Source: Lignipirellula cremea (GTDB lineage: Bacteria > Planctomycetota > Planctomycetia > Pirellulales > Pirellulaceae). From it: 64,000 nt of DNA. The notes beneath the pieces were generated by a model, which was given only the letters and a program-made list of their open reading frames with translations, did no database searches and was not told where the DNA came from. The stretch's first letter is position 1. Every line of letters begins with the position of its first letter. A program made the translations under genes and the position numbers. This document shows positions 8,348 through 16,510 of the stretch, one piece after another. The DNA lies in NCBI RefSeq assembly GCF_007751035.1, contig NZ_CP036433.1, forward strand, positions 8,413,001-8,477,000, read 5' to 3'.

Positions 8348-8666
8348 CGGGGCACTCGCAACCAGGAAGACGTCCGTTTAGACAGCCCCCGATTATGCCC
8401 CATGCCAGGCAGGATTGCGAATTCTTCCGCCCACAGAAAATCCGCCCCCCGCAAAGAAGAGGATTCACCGCCGAGGAAAGGGCAGGGCAGATGACGTTGA
8501 TCGGGCGTCGCGGTTATCCTCGGGGTCTCTCCTGGCAGTCCGGCAGAGCGACGATCGGCTTACCGGACTCACAACCGACGACGAGCCAGCCCTCCTCAAT
8601 TCCCCCTCACTTTTCCTCTGCGTTTCTCGGCGATCTTCGCGGTGAATTCTCTTCTTTCCCGGTCGC
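8348..8666. other. Intergenic stretch with an inverted-repeat-bounded element
   Basis: 319 bp between the sulfatase and the barrel protein, both minus strand. It is mostly filled by a 205-bp element with 19-bp inverted ends (8453-8657). No gene seen. Confidence 0.6.
8453..8657. repeat. MITE-like element with 19-bp terminal inverted repeats
   Basis: Left end AAAGAAGAGGATTCACCGC (8453-8471) and right end GCGGTGAATTCTCTTCTTT (8639-8657) are reverse complements with one mismatch. The inner part carries C-C-T-C-T-G-C-G-T-T-T-C-T-C-G-G on the right side. The same end sequence occurs at 20348-20360 and around 58419 and 59012. No transposase inside. Confidence 0.65.
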
Positions 8667-9842
8667 CTAGAACGCCTTGGACCAGCTGGCGGCCAGCATG
8701 AAGTCGGCTTCCAGCTGGATGCCGTCGAGGTCCTGATAGATGGGCTGCACGATTTCAAAATTGAGCAGGTGCCCGTTTCCGACCAGCAGCATCGCGCCGT
8801 AGCCGAAGTTCAGCCAGTAGCCGCCGCGCATGTCGGGGCGATTGGTGCTGATCACCCGGGGGTTCGTCGTAGCCACATCGCGATCAAATCCGCTGAAGTT
8901 GGACTTCCACAGATTCTCCACGCGGAAGCTCAGGGCGAAGCGGTCCGTTACCAGGTGCGAGTACCAGTTGTTCAGTCGGAACTCGTCGCTGACCGAGTAG
9001 CCGTCGTAATTGCGGCCCAGCGGCAGGTCGGTCTGGAACTGCATCCCCAGGCTGCCCTTTTCCATGTAATGCTTGTACGTGACGCCCGGTCGGAAGTTGA
9101 AGGTGCCGCTGCCCAGTCGCATCGGATAGGGAAACTCTTGCGGCGCGCCGCCGCCGGTGGGAACGGTCGTCAACCGGTCCAGATCGCCCGTCGGCGCACT
9201 GAATGCCAGATTAAAAATCAGATCGTTCTGATTATCCTGGTAACCCCGCACCAGGGCGCCAAACACGGTATCGCCCAGGCCCGAGTTATGCGTGGTGAAA
9301 CGGGTGCCGGCCAGCGGCGGATTCGGCGGGAACGGCGTGTTCCGCAGGTGGTCCATCGTGATCGAAGGCAGATTGATCATGGTGTACAGGGTGACGTCGT
9401 CGCTCCAGCCGTACATGAGATGGATCATGTGCATTTCCATCGTCATGGCGGTCGGCGTCGCCCCAAAGTTGGTGCCCAGCGACTGGCCGATCGTCAAAGC
9501 CTGCTGGTCGGACACGCGCTGCGTGCCGACGCGATTGCCGTCCATGTACATGTTCATGTACTTGTATTCGACCATGAACTCGCCCGCTTTGTGCATATGG
9601 TCGCCCATGATGCCGGCAGGGGCGTGCTTGTCGGCAAAGCCGCGGCGTTTTTTCCAGTATTCCGCACATGCGTCAAAGCTGGCTTGGGGAACCGGATCCA
9701 GCGGCTGCAGGTATTCGCTGTCGTGCAGCAGATACCCAGGCGAGGCGTGCGGGGGTTCGGCAGGGGAAATGCCTTCGTCGGCCGAGAGACTACTCGCCAG
9801 TCCCAGCAGGAGGAGGAGGACGACTGCGAAAGAGATCTTCAT
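8667..9842 (-). CDS. Met/His-rich outer-membrane beta-barrel protein ('transporter' family)
   Basis: 391 residues with a signal peptide (M-K-I-S-F-A-V-V then S-L-S-A). The mature protein alternates polar and aromatic residues in short strands separated by turns (L-P-L-G-R-N-Y-D-G-Y, N-L-A-F-S-A-P-T-G-D-L-D), and ends in S-W-S-K-A-F with a terminal Phe, as expected of an outer-membrane barrel; the S-A-P-T-G motif is typical of the MetA-pathway/phenol-degradation 'transporter' family. Residues about 78-165 are strikingly rich in Met and His (H-M-H-K, Y-M-N-M-Y-M-D-G, T-M-E-M-H-M-I-H-L-M). Metal binding is an inference from that composition. ATG start at 9842. Confidence 0.72.
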   Translation of the reverse strand: MKISFAVVLLLLLGLASSLSADEGISPAEPPHASPGYLLHDSEYLQPLDPVPQASFDACAEYWKKRRGFADKHAPAGIMGDHMHKAGEFMVEYKYMNMYMDGNRVGTQRVSDQQALTIGQSLGTNFGATPTAMTMEMHMIHLMYGWSDDVTLYTMINLPSITMDHLRNTPFPPNPPLAGTRFTTHNSGLGDTVFGALVRGYQDNQNDLIFNLAFSAPTGDLDRLTTVPTGGGAPQEFPYPMRLGSGTFNFRPGVTYKHYMEKGSLGMQFQTDLPLGRNYDGYSVSDEFRLNNWYSHLVTDRFALSFRVENLWKSNFSGFDRDVATTNPRVISTNRPDMRGGYWLNFGYGAMLLVGNGHLLNFEIVQPIYQDLDGIQLEADFMLAASWSKAF

Positions 9843-9971
9843 TCATGCACTCCGTTGCGTGCTTGCGTAAAACAGAGGCCCGCTGCCGTGGGGCGGGTCG
9901 ACGTCCGGTCTTCCTGTGGAGCCTCTGTTGGCTAGATCGGTTCTGGCCCGCCGGCGGCTGAGTCGAACTGT

Positions 9972-10004
9972 CGCCGCTGGAGTAACGCTTGCCGCTGGAG
10001 TAAC
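9972..10004 (+). repeat. 18-bp tandem repeat, two units
   Basis: GCCGCTGGAGTAAC occurs twice with an 18-bp period in the gap upstream of the barrel gene. No function seen; the rest of the 274-bp gap (9843-10116) shows no gene. Confidence 0.5.
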
Positions 10005-10116
10005 TGCGACCACGCTTCCTGCCGGCGCCATCGTTAAAGGCCGGACCGACAGGAGCGTGCATCAAAGAAGGAGAAAAGACTCGACCACAGGCGCGGCCGT
10101 CGTCGCCTGGCTACGC

Positions 10117-10842
10117 TCACTCGCCCGGCGCTGGTTCTGGCGTAACGCCACAGAGCGCCTGGATATTGGGCTTCCTCAGGTAAAGAATCGAGAAGCCGTA
10201 AAAGCCGAGTTTGGCGAGCGTCCAGAAACCTTGCGAGACAATGCCGATCACAATGGACACCCAGGCGATCATGCGGCCAAACTCTTCCGGATTGGGTCCG
10301 TTGGCGGCTCCCTGGGGAGGCGCGGGCATGAGTTTCGGCATAAATTCCGTCATCACATCGGCGACGCTCAATTGCTGCACAATGAACACAACCAGCCAGG
10401 CCGTCTCATAAAAGAGCAAGGCGATACTCACCCCCAGAAACAGCGAGCGGCCCGTTGGATTCAGACCCAGCAGCTTGAACGCCGCAAACAGCAGCACCGC
10501 GCATAGCGCGAACTGGCAGACGCCCAGCAGAACGTTCAAGATCATGAATTTCCCTGTCGCCTCGATCAGGGCTGCTTGCATTTCCTCCTGGACCTTCGCC
10601 AGTTTTGGATCGAGCCCGACGTTCATTCCGCCCATGGCCTGCTGCATCTGGGCGCCGAAAAGGCCGTTGACAATCTTCATCGCCCCGGAAAACAGGCCGA
10701 ACAGTCCCAGCAGAATCCCAATGACGCAGATGATCGTCAGGCCAGTCGTCCGCTCCGGGCGCTGGGCTCCAACAGGCTCGCCCGGGACAGGCGCCTGGGG
10801 CGCTCCATACGGATTGGATGGGGGGAATTCGTTCATGGTCAT
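10117..10842 (-). CDS. Four-helix membrane protein of unknown function, N-P-Y-G-A tag
   Basis: 241 residues. Starts M-T-M-N-E-F-P-P-S-N-P-Y-G-A-P, the short Pro-rich tag common on planctomycete membrane proteins, then a Pro-rich linker, then four hydrophobic helices (I-I-C-V-I-G-I-L-L-G, V-C-Q-F-A-L-C-A-V-L-L-F, V-S-I-A-L-L-F-Y, V-S-I-V-I-G-I-V). A loop rich in Met/Pro lies between helices 3 and 4. It follows a gene with the same layout 39 bp upstream, so the two are probably co-transcribed. No catalytic motif; function unknown. Confidence 0.75.
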   Translation of the reverse strand: MTMNEFPPSNPYGAPQAPVPGEPVGAQRPERTTGLTIICVIGILLGLFGLFSGAMKIVNGLFGAQMQQAMGGMNVGLDPKLAKVQEEMQAALIEATGKFMILNVLLGVCQFALCAVLLFAAFKLLGLNPTGRSLFLGVSIALLFYETAWLVVFIVQQLSVADVMTEFMPKLMPAPPQGAANGPNPEEFGRMIAWVSIVIGIVSQGFWTLAKLGFYGFSILYLRKPNIQALCGVTPEPAPGE

Positions 10843-10881
10843 TGTCTTTCGAAAAACAGAAAAATCGGCGATCTTCGTCTG

Positions 10882-11433
10882 CTACCGCCGGACCGGGAAA
10901 GCATCGTCGATCTGACTGGACGTATAGCCCGCTTCCCCCAGGTCAAACGCCTGGGCGACCGACGGGTTCAGGTACACCACCAGCCCATAGACAAACAGCG
11001 CCAAACTGGTGGGGGCGCAATAACAGGTTAACACGGTCAACAGTCCCGTGGTGAGCGAGATAAATCCCAGGACGCGTCCCCGGTAGCGCAGGTTGAACGC
11101 GCCGGCAACGACACTCAACAGGCCGATCGCCACGATCACACCACCCGCCACGCCGTAAGCGATCGACATCGCCTTCATTCCGCCGTTCGCCAACTGCCCC
11201 TGGGGATCCATGGCGGGGTTCTCCTTAGCGATCTCCTCAAGAAAATACCCGAAGAACACGGCCATTCCGATCAACAACAGGCCAGCGGACAAATCCAGGC
11301 CGCCCTGCACCATCTGCAGGATACTGACCACGCGGACGTGCCCCACCAGCCCGCGTTCGCGCGGCCTCGGCGAATCGCGCAAAGAAGAATCACCCGAAGA
11401 CTCGAACTGCGGAGAGGCGTAAGGATTCACCAT
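10882..11433 (-). CDS. Small membrane protein with N-P-Y-A-S-P tag
   Basis: 183 residues from ATG 11433, giving M-V-N-P-Y-A-S-P-Q-F, the hallmark planctomycete N-terminal tag; the frame upstream of it is open but Arg-rich and not protein-like. Three or four hydrophobic helices follow (L-S-A-G-L-L-L-I-G-M, G-V-A-G-G-V-I-V-A-I, F-I-S-L-T-T-G-L-L-T-V-L, T-S-L-A-L-F-V-Y-G-L-V-V-Y). It lies directly upstream of the gene at 10117-10842 on the same strand, with similar topology. No known domain; possibly a structural or sensor membrane protein. Confidence 0.75.
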   Translation of the reverse strand: MVNPYASPQFESSGDSSLRDSPRPRERGLVGHVRVVSILQMVQGGLDLSAGLLLIGMAVFFGYFLEEIAKENPAMDPQGQLANGGMKAMSIAYGVAGGVIVAIGLLSVVAGAFNLRYRGRVLGFISLTTGLLTVLTCYCAPTSLALFVYGLVVYLNPSVAQAFDLGEAGYTSSQIDDAFPVRR

Positions 11434-11622
11434 GGGACGATTCGTTTCGGGGCGACGACTGGCGCGCTGCCGGCGACAGCGTTCAAGGCGCGACAATCGC
11501 CATGAAAGTCGAAGACCCGGGGCTCTACGCAGCAGGCCAGACGAAGAAGCCTCGGGACCCGCCGCTCGCGATCCCGCAATGCTCGCCGCCCGCACGCCGA
11601 ATCCTGGACGTCACAACAGACA

Positions 11623-11649
11623 GGCGCCAGTCACTCAGGGACTGGCGCC
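11623..11649. terminator. Hairpin between genes, possible terminator
   Basis: Perfect 10-bp stem GGCGCCAGTC / GACTGGCGCC with a 7-nt loop, lying after the minus-strand gene that ends at 11714. A T-run is present only on the plus side (ATTTTA at 11653), so its direction of action is doubtful. Confidence 0.35.
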
Positions 11650-11713
11650 ATGAATTTTAACCCGCACGGAACCCGCCTGATAGTCGCCCAGCGGGATCGC
11701 CGGCGGCGAAAAC

Positions 11714-12313
11714 TCAGGCCGCCGAGCGCGGCGGATCAGGCTCGTTCCGCCCCGGACTGGCAACTGGCGTCGGTCGGAAACCGAAATCGCCGGGAACGAA
11801 ATCCACCGCACGCGGGGACGGACTGGGAGCAATGCGACACATCCGCCAGTTCAGCCATTGCCACATCGACAGGCTCAGCTCCCACTGGGCCATGGCGCGG
11901 CGCAACTGCTGTACGGTCGGGTGCGTGGGCTCGTTGATCTCCCCCAGCACTTCCCAGCAACCTGCCGGATGACCGCCCAGGAACAGGGCCGTGGCGAAGT
12001 TCGCCTTGTAGCTGGTCGGCATTTCGGGCCGCAGCCATGTCGAACCGGGCGCCATCACCAGACTGCGGAGCAAGGGAATGGCTTCCTCCGCCCGTCCCGC
12101 CCGCAGCAGACACACGCCCACCGCGTTACGCAGCAGCGGGTCGCCGCCGGGGTTCTTCAGTTGCCGCAAGGCGGCTTCATAGTTGCCGGTTTCCGCTTCG
12201 CGAAATACCCGTTCCATCACGGCTTGTGCGGGAGACAGGCCAGCATGCGATACGGACGCCGAACTGGGAGCGGGCGCCGACGCAACACTCTTGTTCGATT
12301 TACGATTTTTCAT
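11714..12313 (-). CDS. TPR-like soluble protein
   Basis: About 199 residues from ATG 12313 (M-K-N-R-K-S-N-K-S); ATGs at 12325 and 12340 are also in frame and none has a clear ribosome site. After a Ser/Ala-rich head, residues about 30-130 form helix pairs with tetratricopeptide spacing: R-E-A-E-T-G-N-Y-E-A-A-L-R-Q-L, then N-A-V-G-V-C-L-L-R-A-G-R-A-E-E-A-I-P-L-L and A-N-F-A-T-A-L-F-L-G-G. Such folds mediate protein contacts. A Trp-rich segment (M-W-Q-W-L-N-W-R) and a Pro-rich tail end the protein. No signal peptide. Partner unknown. Confidence 0.65.
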   Translation of the reverse strand: MKNRKSNKSVASAPAPSSASVSHAGLSPAQAVMERVFREAETGNYEAALRQLKNPGGDPLLRNAVGVCLLRAGRAEEAIPLLRSLVMAPGSTWLRPEMPTSYKANFATALFLGGHPAGCWEVLGEINEPTHPTVQQLRRAMAQWELSLSMWQWLNWRMCRIAPSPSPRAVDFVPGDFGFRPTPVASPGRNEPDPPRSAA

Positions 12314-12439
12314 AGGACGACTCATGCAAGAAAGCGCCATGCCAGCCGCACGATTCGTACGGCGGCCTCGGCCGGCGCGGACTAGCCAGCAGGAAACTGG
12401 CGAAACAGATAGTAAGACAACGCAAACCTTGCGCGTGGC

Positions 12440-12805
12440 TTAAATCTGCAGTCGCACATGCTGAGTCACCAGCGAAGAAACAGGGCCCCGGAGGATCGCC
12501 CCGCAGGACAGCGCCGCCCTGACAAAAACAGGGGCCAGGGCCCCGTCGCCAGGCAGGAAGACCGCACTGCCGGCCGATTTTCCCGTGCAGGAACGGAAAG
12601 CCGACTCTTGCGCAATCGCATTTGTCGGCGGGTGTGCGGCAAACGCCCGTTCCGCCAGCGAGCGTTCCGCTTGCCGGGCCGACGATCCGGCCGCAGGGAA
12701 CCCGGCCTCGACCGAAACGGGCGATAGCAACAGCATCGGGCCGAACGCCAGCACGCTCGCCAGACGGGCAAGCAGCAGGAAGGCGGTCGGTCGACAGGCA
12801 TGCAT
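12440..12805 (-). CDS. Possible small secreted protein (weakly supported)
   Basis: 121 residues from ATG 12805: a basic start (M-H-A-C-R-P) followed by a long hydrophobic stretch (F-L-L-L-A-R-L-A-S-V-L, P-M-L-L-L-S-P-V-S-V-E-A-G) that reads as a signal peptide or anchor, then an Ala/Ser-rich part with two Cys. A competing frame on the same strand is also open, and there is no clear ribosome site, so this may not be a gene. Confidence 0.35.
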   Translation of the reverse strand: MHACRPTAFLLLARLASVLAFGPMLLLSPVSVEAGFPAAGSSARQAERSLAERAFAAHPPTNAIAQESAFRSCTGKSAGSAVFLPGDGALAPVFVRAALSCGAILRGPVSSLVTQHVRLQI

Positions 12806-13159
12806 CGCAGCGGTTCCAGGAATTCCCATGGGCGACGTTTTCCAAAGGACGAAGCCCGACAGCGACAGGCCGCGCCGCTGACATGCGCCAGAGGCAGGGC
12901 AGGGGAGTGACAACATCGGGTCACCCCGTCGATCGCCTGATCGATTCTACTGCCGGCCCGCCCGTCCCGGCAAGACGATTCCTGGCCTTCGTCGAAATTC
13001 TTGTCGACGTCTCGAGGGAAGATGGGAAGTTTTCTCTCACGACACCCCAGGCCGTAGCCGAACTTGCCAGAGTTTGGTCGCCGTTCCCCTCGTCCAGAAT
13101 ACCCCCTCCAAAGTCTGGCGACTTCGGCTACCTGCGGATCAGAATACGCCGGCCGCGGG
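12806..13159. other. Intergenic stretch with a dispersed inverted repeat
   Basis: 354 bp. Holds one GGCAGGGCAGGGGAG motif (12893-12907) and an inverted-repeat element (13054-13131). No gene seen. Confidence 0.5.
13054..13131. repeat. Dispersed inverted repeat, family A, copy 1 (full)
   Basis: 78 bp. Left arm GTAGCCGAACTTGCCAG...(13054-13077) and right arm (13108-13131, ending GACTTCGGCTAC) are reverse complements over 24 bases with three mismatches; the 30-bp centre holds CCAGAATACCCCCT. Related copies are at 39051-39114, 52780-52849 and, half, 62966-63003. Confidence 0.75.
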
Positions 13160-13894
13160 CTACCCGCGGCGATCAGCGGAGGGCGGGTGTCCCATCACTT
13201 GCCGGAACTGGGCCGAGAACTGGTAGACACTGGCAAAACCCAGCAGGGCGGCCGCCTGGCCAACGCGCATCCCTTCGTACCGCAACAACCGCTGCGCGAA
13301 CGCCATCCGGGTGCGCATCAGGTACTGCTTCGGGCTGACGCCCAGGTGGGTGCGGAACAGGCGCCGCAGGTGCGGCTCGGATACGCCGGCGATCGTCGCC
13401 AGTTCGGCCAGCGTCGGGTTCTGGTCGGGGCGGCGGTCGATCTGCCGCAGCACCTTCCCCAGCCGGGGGTCGGTCGGTTCCTCGGCGCGGGAACTCTGCT
13501 CCGGCAACATCAACCGGACCGCTGCCGCCAGCAGACAGCCGCCCGGGTCGGAGCGTTCGGCATGGATCGTTTTCAGTATCGCAATCAGCGTGCTGCGCTG
13601 CGGCTCCCCGGCCGAAAATTCGCGGTACGCATCGTCGATCAGATCTTGCCCCGACTGGAACTCGACAAACAGGTAAGAAACCGGCTCCCCGGCATGGTAA
13701 CGGTACTCGCGAATGCCGGGCGCCAGCAAACCAAGCCAGTTAGCCGACACCTCAAAGTGTTTCCCGGCCAGATGGAACTCGCCCCGGCCCGATTCCACAT
13801 GCAGCAGCCGCCAGTGCACAATCGGCCGCGGCCGCATATGCATCGACTGCTGAAAGCGGATCTGGTCGCTGGAAACATAGTGCAAAGGGCGCAT
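13160..13894 (-). CDS. AraC-family transcriptional regulator
   Basis: 244 residues. The last ~100 form the double helix-turn-helix DNA-binding domain: L-A-E-L-A-T-I-A-G-V-S-E-P-H-L-R-R-L-F, G-V-S-P-K-Q-Y-L-M-R-T-R-M and A-A-L-L-G-F-A-S-V-Y-Q-F-S-A-Q-F-R-Q. The N-terminal half (H-W-R-L-L-H-V, F-H-L-A-G-K-H-F, P-G-I-R-E-Y-R-Y-H-A-G-E) looks like a cupin-type AraC sensing domain, usual for sugar-responsive members. It is transcribed away from the sialidase-like gene at 14090 across a 195-bp gap, which suggests it controls the carbohydrate genes that follow. ATG 13894 is chosen; the frame is open further upstream but overlaps the neighbouring gene. Confidence 0.85.
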   Translation of the reverse strand: MRPLHYVSSDQIRFQQSMHMRPRPIVHWRLLHVESGRGEFHLAGKHFEVSANWLGLLAPGIREYRYHAGEPVSYLFVEFQSGQDLIDDAYREFSAGEPQRSTLIAILKTIHAERSDPGGCLLAAAVRLMLPEQSSRAEEPTDPRLGKVLRQIDRRPDQNPTLAELATIAGVSEPHLRRLFRTHLGVSPKQYLMRTRMAFAQRLLRYEGMRVGQAAALLGFASVYQFSAQFRQVMGHPPSADRRG

Positions 13895-14089
13895 CGGCTG
13901 GACTTTCGGCGCGATCGTTTTTGATAACAAAATGACCGTTTTCCCTATTCCTTGCAAGTCGCGGCCAGTTAGATTTGGAAAGTGGGCCCCGCCCAGCTGG
14001 CAATCGTCGTCCTTGCTGTTTCGACAGGACGCTCCGTCAGTCGCCTTTCGCTTCGCGCTAGCCGTAGCAACTTCCCCCTGGAGTTCTCG

Positions 14090-15337
14090 ATGAATCTTGT
14101 TCGTCCTTTGTTGATCCCTGCTTTCCTGTTCGCCGCAGCGGTGCTGGCGACCCTGCCGGGCAGTTCCGCCCAGGCAGAGGAAAAGCCGCTCGCCATTCTG
14201 CAGCTGGCTGGCAAAGCGACCGATCCAGAAGCGATCGACTACGCCCAGTTGCCGCTGCTGGCCGGCGAGCATGCGGTGATCAACGCGGCCGCCCTGGGTC
14301 CGGACGCCCGCTCGCCCGACAAGGTCGACATGCTCGATCTGCGTTTGAACCTGCACAATTACCTGGCGCACTTTGACGGCAAGTTCTGGTGCATCTGGTC
14401 CGACGGTCCCAAAATCGAGGATGAACCGACCCAGGAGGTCCGCTACGCCGTGAGCGACGACGGGCTGCACTGGAGCCCGGCCAAATCGGTCACCGGCATG
14501 CCCCAAGCGCCCGACGCTTTTATCGCCCGCGGTCTCTGGGTGCGCGACGGCGAACTGCTGGCGCTGGCCGCCCACTACCGGGGCAAGGGAGCCTTTGGCG
14601 CCCAGGAAGAGAAGCAGCTGCGACTGGAAGCGTTTGTCTGGGACAAGGCTTCAGACTCCTGGAAGTTCCGGGGGCGACTGTACGACAACGCCATCAATAA
14701 CTTCCCGCCGCAAAAGCTCGTCACAGGCGACTGGATCTTGACCCGTCGGGACTCGCGGTTCAATGTCACTGTGCTGATCGGCGGCGTCAAATCGCTGGAC
14801 GACTGGCAAGCGTTTCCCGTCGTGGAAATCGGCGAGGTGAAAGGCTTCCGTCCCGATGAGCCGATCTTCTGGCCGCTGGGGAAGAACGACCTGTACGCCC
14901 TGTTTCGCGACAATGGCGGCTCGCAGCGTCTGTTCCATTCGGTCTCCCGCGACCAGGGCCGCACCTGGGACACGCCCGCCATCACCAACTTCCCCAACTC
15001 CAGCAGCAAGCTGTTCTCCCTGACAACCAGCCGCGGCTATCGCGTGCTGGTGCTCAATGCCAACCCCAAGCTGGGCCGACGCGAACTACACCTGGCCGTC
15101 AGCACCGACGGCCGCACCTTTACGAAGCTGGCGCGACTGGACGTGCCGACGCCGCCGCCCGTTCACAAGGACGTTTCTCGCATCGAAAAGAAATTCTCCG
15201 CCGGCATCGCCAGTCTGCAGTATCCGCACGCGATGGAGCACGACGGGAGCCTTTACATCGCCCTCTCCCGCGGCAAGGTGCAAACCGAAGTCTTCCGCGT
15301 CTCGCTCGACGCGATCGATGCGTTGTTGAAAAAGTAG
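14090..15337 (+). CDS. Secreted sialidase-like (BNR/Asp-box beta-propeller) protein
   Basis: 415 residues. Signal peptide through about residue 29 (P-G-S-S-A-Q-A-E). Several Asp-box-type turns of sialidase propellers are visible: S-D-D-G-L-H-W near residue 122, S-R-D-Q-G-R-T-W near 287 and S-T-D-G-R-T-F near 335. The family binds or hydrolyses glycans; in planctomycetes such 'exo-alpha-sialidase' annotations are common without proven sialic-acid activity, and I cannot place the catalytic Arg triad or Tyr. GGAG six bases before ATG 14090 fixes the start. First gene of a same-direction carbohydrate set. Confidence 0.75.
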   Translation: MNLVRPLLIPAFLFAAAVLATLPGSSAQAEEKPLAILQLAGKATDPEAIDYAQLPLLAGEHAVINAAALGPDARSPDKVDMLDLRLNLHNYLAHFDGKFWCIWSDGPKIEDEPTQEVRYAVSDDGLHWSPAKSVTGMPQAPDAFIARGLWVRDGELLALAAHYRGKGAFGAQEEKQLRLEAFVWDKASDSWKFRGRLYDNAINNFPPQKLVTGDWILTRRDSRFNVTVLIGGVKSLDDWQAFPVVEIGEVKGFRPDEPIFWPLGKNDLYALFRDNGGSQRLFHSVSRDQGRTWDTPAITNFPNSSSKLFSLTTSRGYRVLVLNANPKLGRRELHLAVSTDGRTFTKLARLDVPTPPPVHKDVSRIEKKFSAGIASLQYPHAMEHDGSLYIALSRGKVQTEVFRVSLDAIDALLKK

Positions 15338-15385
15338 GCGTCATCTTTCGGTCGGCAAATAGAGGCATGCCGGCGGGCGGGCGGT

Positions 15386-15391
15386 TATAAT
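15386..15391 (+). promoter_or_regulatory. Perfect TATAAT hexamer upstream of the esterase gene
   Basis: TATAAT lies about 100 bp before ATG 15492 in a very G+C-rich stretch. No good -35 hexamer at 16-18 bp, so support is the -10 box only. Confidence 0.3.
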
Positions 15392-15491
15392 CGCTACCCC
15401 CGCCTGGCTGCGGGTCGGCGGTTTCCGGGCCGGCATGCAGTTGGGCCGATATTTCGATTGCCCGACAACCTCGACGCAAAGGATTCCCGCG

Positions 15492-16373
15492 ATGCGCTAT
15501 CGCTTGCCTGCCCTGATGACTCTTGCTTGCGGCCTGCTGATCTCGCCGCTGGTCCCGGCGGCGGAAGGCCCGCCTACGCCGACTGAAACGCTCGTGTATA
15601 AAACGATCGGCGATACCGAACTGAAGCTGCACGTGTTTGCGCCGGAAGGCCACAAGGCAACCGACCAGCGGCCGGCCGTTGTCTTCTTTTTTGGCGGCGG
15701 CTGGTCCGGCGGCAGTCCCTCGCAGTTCTATCCGCACTGCCAGTACCTGGCCTCTCGCGGCATCTGGGCGGCGTCGGCCGAGTACCGTGTGAAGTCCCGC
15801 GACAAAACAGAACCGTCCGCCTGCGTGGAAGACGGCAAGTCGGCCGTCCGCTACATCCGCGCGCACGCCAAAGAGTTGGGCATCGATCCCGATCGACTTG
15901 CCGCCGGCGGCGGTTCGGCCGGCGGACATGTGGCCGCGGCTACCGGTACGGTCAGCGGATTCAACGCCGACAGCGACGATACGACCGTCTCCGCCCGACC
16001 GAACGCCCTATTACTGTTCAATCCGGTCTACGACAACGGCCCCCAAGGCTATGGTCACGACCGGGTGAAAGCCTACTGGGAAGAGTTCTCCCCGCTGCAC
16101 AACATCGACGCCCAGACGCCCCCGACGATCGTTTTCCTGGGCGACCGCGACTCACTGATTCCGGTCGCCACAGGCGAAGCGTTCCGCGACAAAATGAAGG
16201 CGGCCGGCGTCCGCAGTGATCTGCATATCTATGAGGGACAGCCGCACGGCTTCTTCAATCAGAGCAAATCAAAAGGCAAGTACTTCAACCTCACCGTCAT
16301 CGAGGCCGACAAGTTCCTTGCCGAACTGGGCTGGCTGCAAGGGGAACCGACCCTCAAGCCGCAGGCCGAGTAA
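15492..16373 (+). CDS. Secreted alpha/beta-hydrolase, acetyl-esterase type
   Basis: 293 residues with signal peptide to about residue 24. The core carries the oxyanion motif F-F-G-G-G-W-S-G-G (the H-G-G-G equivalent), the nucleophile elbow G-G-G-S-A-G-G-H, the acid in G-D-R-D-S-L-I-P and the catalytic His in G-Q-P-H-G-F-F, so the triad is complete. This layout matches Aes/hormone-sensitive-lipase-type carboxylesterases, which in planctomycetes often remove acetyl groups from polysaccharides. Its place between a sialidase-like protein and a glycosidase-like protein supports a sugar-ester substrate (inference). Confidence 0.85.
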   Translation: MRYRLPALMTLACGLLISPLVPAAEGPPTPTETLVYKTIGDTELKLHVFAPEGHKATDQRPAVVFFFGGGWSGGSPSQFYPHCQYLASRGIWAASAEYRVKSRDKTEPSACVEDGKSAVRYIRAHAKELGIDPDRLAAGGGSAGGHVAAATGTVSGFNADSDDTTVSARPNALLLFNPVYDNGPQGYGHDRVKAYWEEFSPLHNIDAQTPPTIVFLGDRDSLIPVATGEAFRDKMKAAGVRSDLHIYEGQPHGFFNQSKSKGKYFNLTVIEADKFLAELGWLQGEPTLKPQAE

Positions 16374-16510
16374 TGCGGCCGGACGGCCCTGCCGTCGGCC
16401 ATCTCCTTTCTGATTGTCGTTCTCTCTGTTGACGGCCGTTCCCCGCCGCCCAAGGCGCCGCGGGGGACGCATAGCGGCAGGGCAGGGGAGGGCGCCCTGG
16501 AATACGAACC

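Noticed and set aside
13895-14575. Extension of the AraC gene upstream
   Set aside because: The frame is open, but it would overlap the sialidase-like gene and has no family-like sequence; the AraC domain starts at 13894 or later.
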